Notes under the pieces: model-generated
What the model was told of the DNA's origin: nothing
What the model saw: the letters and a program-made list of their open reading frames with translations, nothing else
Database searches by the model: none
Made by a program: the position numbers and the translations under genes
Shown: in pieces, positions 63,075-64,000 of the stretch
Numbering within the stretch: the first letter of the stretch is position 1
Layout: each line of letters opens with the position of its first letter
NCBI GenBank assembly: GCA_008360975.2
Contig: CM039182.1
Location: 151,255,858-151,319,857, forward strand
Direction: 5' to 3'
Length of the DNA stretch: 64,000 nucleotides
From: Lichenostomus cassidix
Lineage: Eukaryota > Chordata > Aves > Passeriformes > Meliphagidae

Positions 63075-64000
63075 CTGCAATTTGGGAAAAATTTGGGAAA
63101 ATTTCGGGAAAAATTAGGAAAACTTTGGGAATTTTGGGAGGTTTAGGGCAAATTCCTACATTTATAGGGACAAATTCCATATTTTTAGGGCCAAAATCCC
63201 ACATTTTCAGTCCCAAATTTCACATTTTCAGCCCCAAATCCCATATTTTCAGAGTCCAAATCCCACATTTTTTTAGGGCCAAAATTCCTCATTTTCAGTC
63301 CCAAATCCCACATTTTTAGTGCCCAAATCCCACATTTTCAGTTCCCAAATCCCAGATTTTTGGGGTCAAAATTCCGTATTTTTCATGCTCAAATCCCACA
63401 TTTTCCAATCCCACATTTTCAGCCCCAAATCCCAGATTTTGAGCACCCAAATCCTATATTTTTAGTTCTCAAATTTCACATTTTTATTGCCCAAATCCCA
63501 TAATTTCAGTGCCAAAGTCTCACATTTTCAGCCCCAAATTCCTTGTTTTCATTGCCCAAATCCCAGATTTTTACATCTCAAATCCCACATTCTTCTAGTG
63601 CCAAAATTCCACATTTTCAGCCCCAAATCCCACAATTTTTGTGGCCAAAATCCCACATTTTTAGTGCCCAAAATTCATCTTTTTCTTGCCCAAATCCCAC
63701 ATTTTTTTTCCCAAATTCCACATTTTCAGTGCCAAAATCACACTTGTTTTTAGTGCCAAATTCCCTATTTTTCGTGCCCAAAATCCCACATTTTCAGTTC
63801 CCAAATCCCAGATTTTTAGTGCCAAAATCCCACATTTTTAGTGCCCAAAATTCACATTTTTAGTGCCCAAAATCCCACATTTTCAAATCCCCATTTTCAG
63901 ACCCAAATCCCACATTTTCAGCCCCAAATCCTATATTTTCAGTTCCCAAATCCCATATTTTTAGTGCCCAAAATTCACATTTTCGGTGCCAAATTCCATA

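Larger units (their letters stand above)
50815..64000. repeat. Acceptor-side 20-22 bp array upstream of exon A, over 13 kb
   Basis: Units of AAATCCCACATTTTCAGCCC and variants run to the right edge, with seven exon A acceptor copies and higher-order duplications of 1 to 8.4 kb. No RECQL4 exon for motifs I or II was found here. Confidence 0.93.

Noticed and set aside
40108..63863. Hundreds of short frames of the KSHIF/FLVQKF type suggesting repeat proteins or a CRISPR-like array
   Set aside because: Units are 20-22 bp without distinct spacers and lie in vertebrate introns. They are minisatellite, not CRISPR and not coding.
50809..64000. RECQL4 exons for helicase motifs I and II
   Set aside because: I searched for GKS- and DEAH-type coding segments with splice sites and saw none; they must lie to the right of the window.

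Overview
The window is vertebrate nuclear DNA, most likely from a bird. This rests on two multi-exon genes with vertebrate protein sequence and GT-AG introns, very dense minisatellite content, and a 500-base run of N typical of a scaffold join. A GC-rich bird microchromosome is my inference and cannot be proved from the window. Both genes lie on the minus strand, and their exons were called by matching reading phase across every splice junction.

Region 1 (1-12.9 kb) holds the 3' part of ARHGAP39, a Rho GTPase-activating protein. Six exons (12,879 down to the stop at 4,017) encode the end of the MyTH4-RhoGAP linker and the complete RhoGAP domain, 273 residues. One intron is 88 bp. The other four are filled with unrelated tandem arrays: 150-173 bp, 90-96 bp, a short purine-rich repeat, and in the 4.9-kb intron a 42-bp array, a 21-bp array, an AT-only island and an ATT/ACT array. 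The first 4 kb, downstream of the gene, is also minisatellite.

Region 2 (12.9-15.2 kb) holds a 500-N gap (13,114-13,613), an ~880-bp GAA/TTC tract and a short CpG-rich stretch. No 5' ARHGAP39 exons appear right of the gap; the 3' end of RECQL4 follows at once. Gene order across the gap therefore looks like a scaffolding error or a rearrangement.

Region 3 (15.2-64 kb) holds the C-terminal half of RECQL4, the RecQ-like DNA helicase. Eleven exons (50,808 down to the stop at 15,293) join without a phase error into 587 residues. They carry helicase motifs III to VI, the zinc-binding CxC and CxxH pairs, and the conserved C-terminal domain. Exons for motifs I and II lie beyond the right edge. Human RECQL4 is known for very short introns. 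Here one intron is still 74 bp, but the others grow from 0.4 kb near the 3' end to more than 13 kb at the right edge, and nearly all of that is intron-specific minisatellite with units of 6-22 bp.

The most unusual feature is how these arrays relate to splice sites. In several introns the array contains repeated copies of the neighbouring exon edge together with its donor or acceptor: nine copies of one donor edge, five of another, two of a third, a copied 3' exon half, seven copies of an acceptor edge and two partial 5' exon copies. In the 10.2-kb intron, donor-edge copies occur only in the donor-side array and acceptor-edge copies only in the acceptor-side array; the two arrays share a core motif in opposite orientation and meet near 36.8 kb. 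I read this as minisatellite growth seeded at exon-intron junctions, which fills introns with decoy splice sites.
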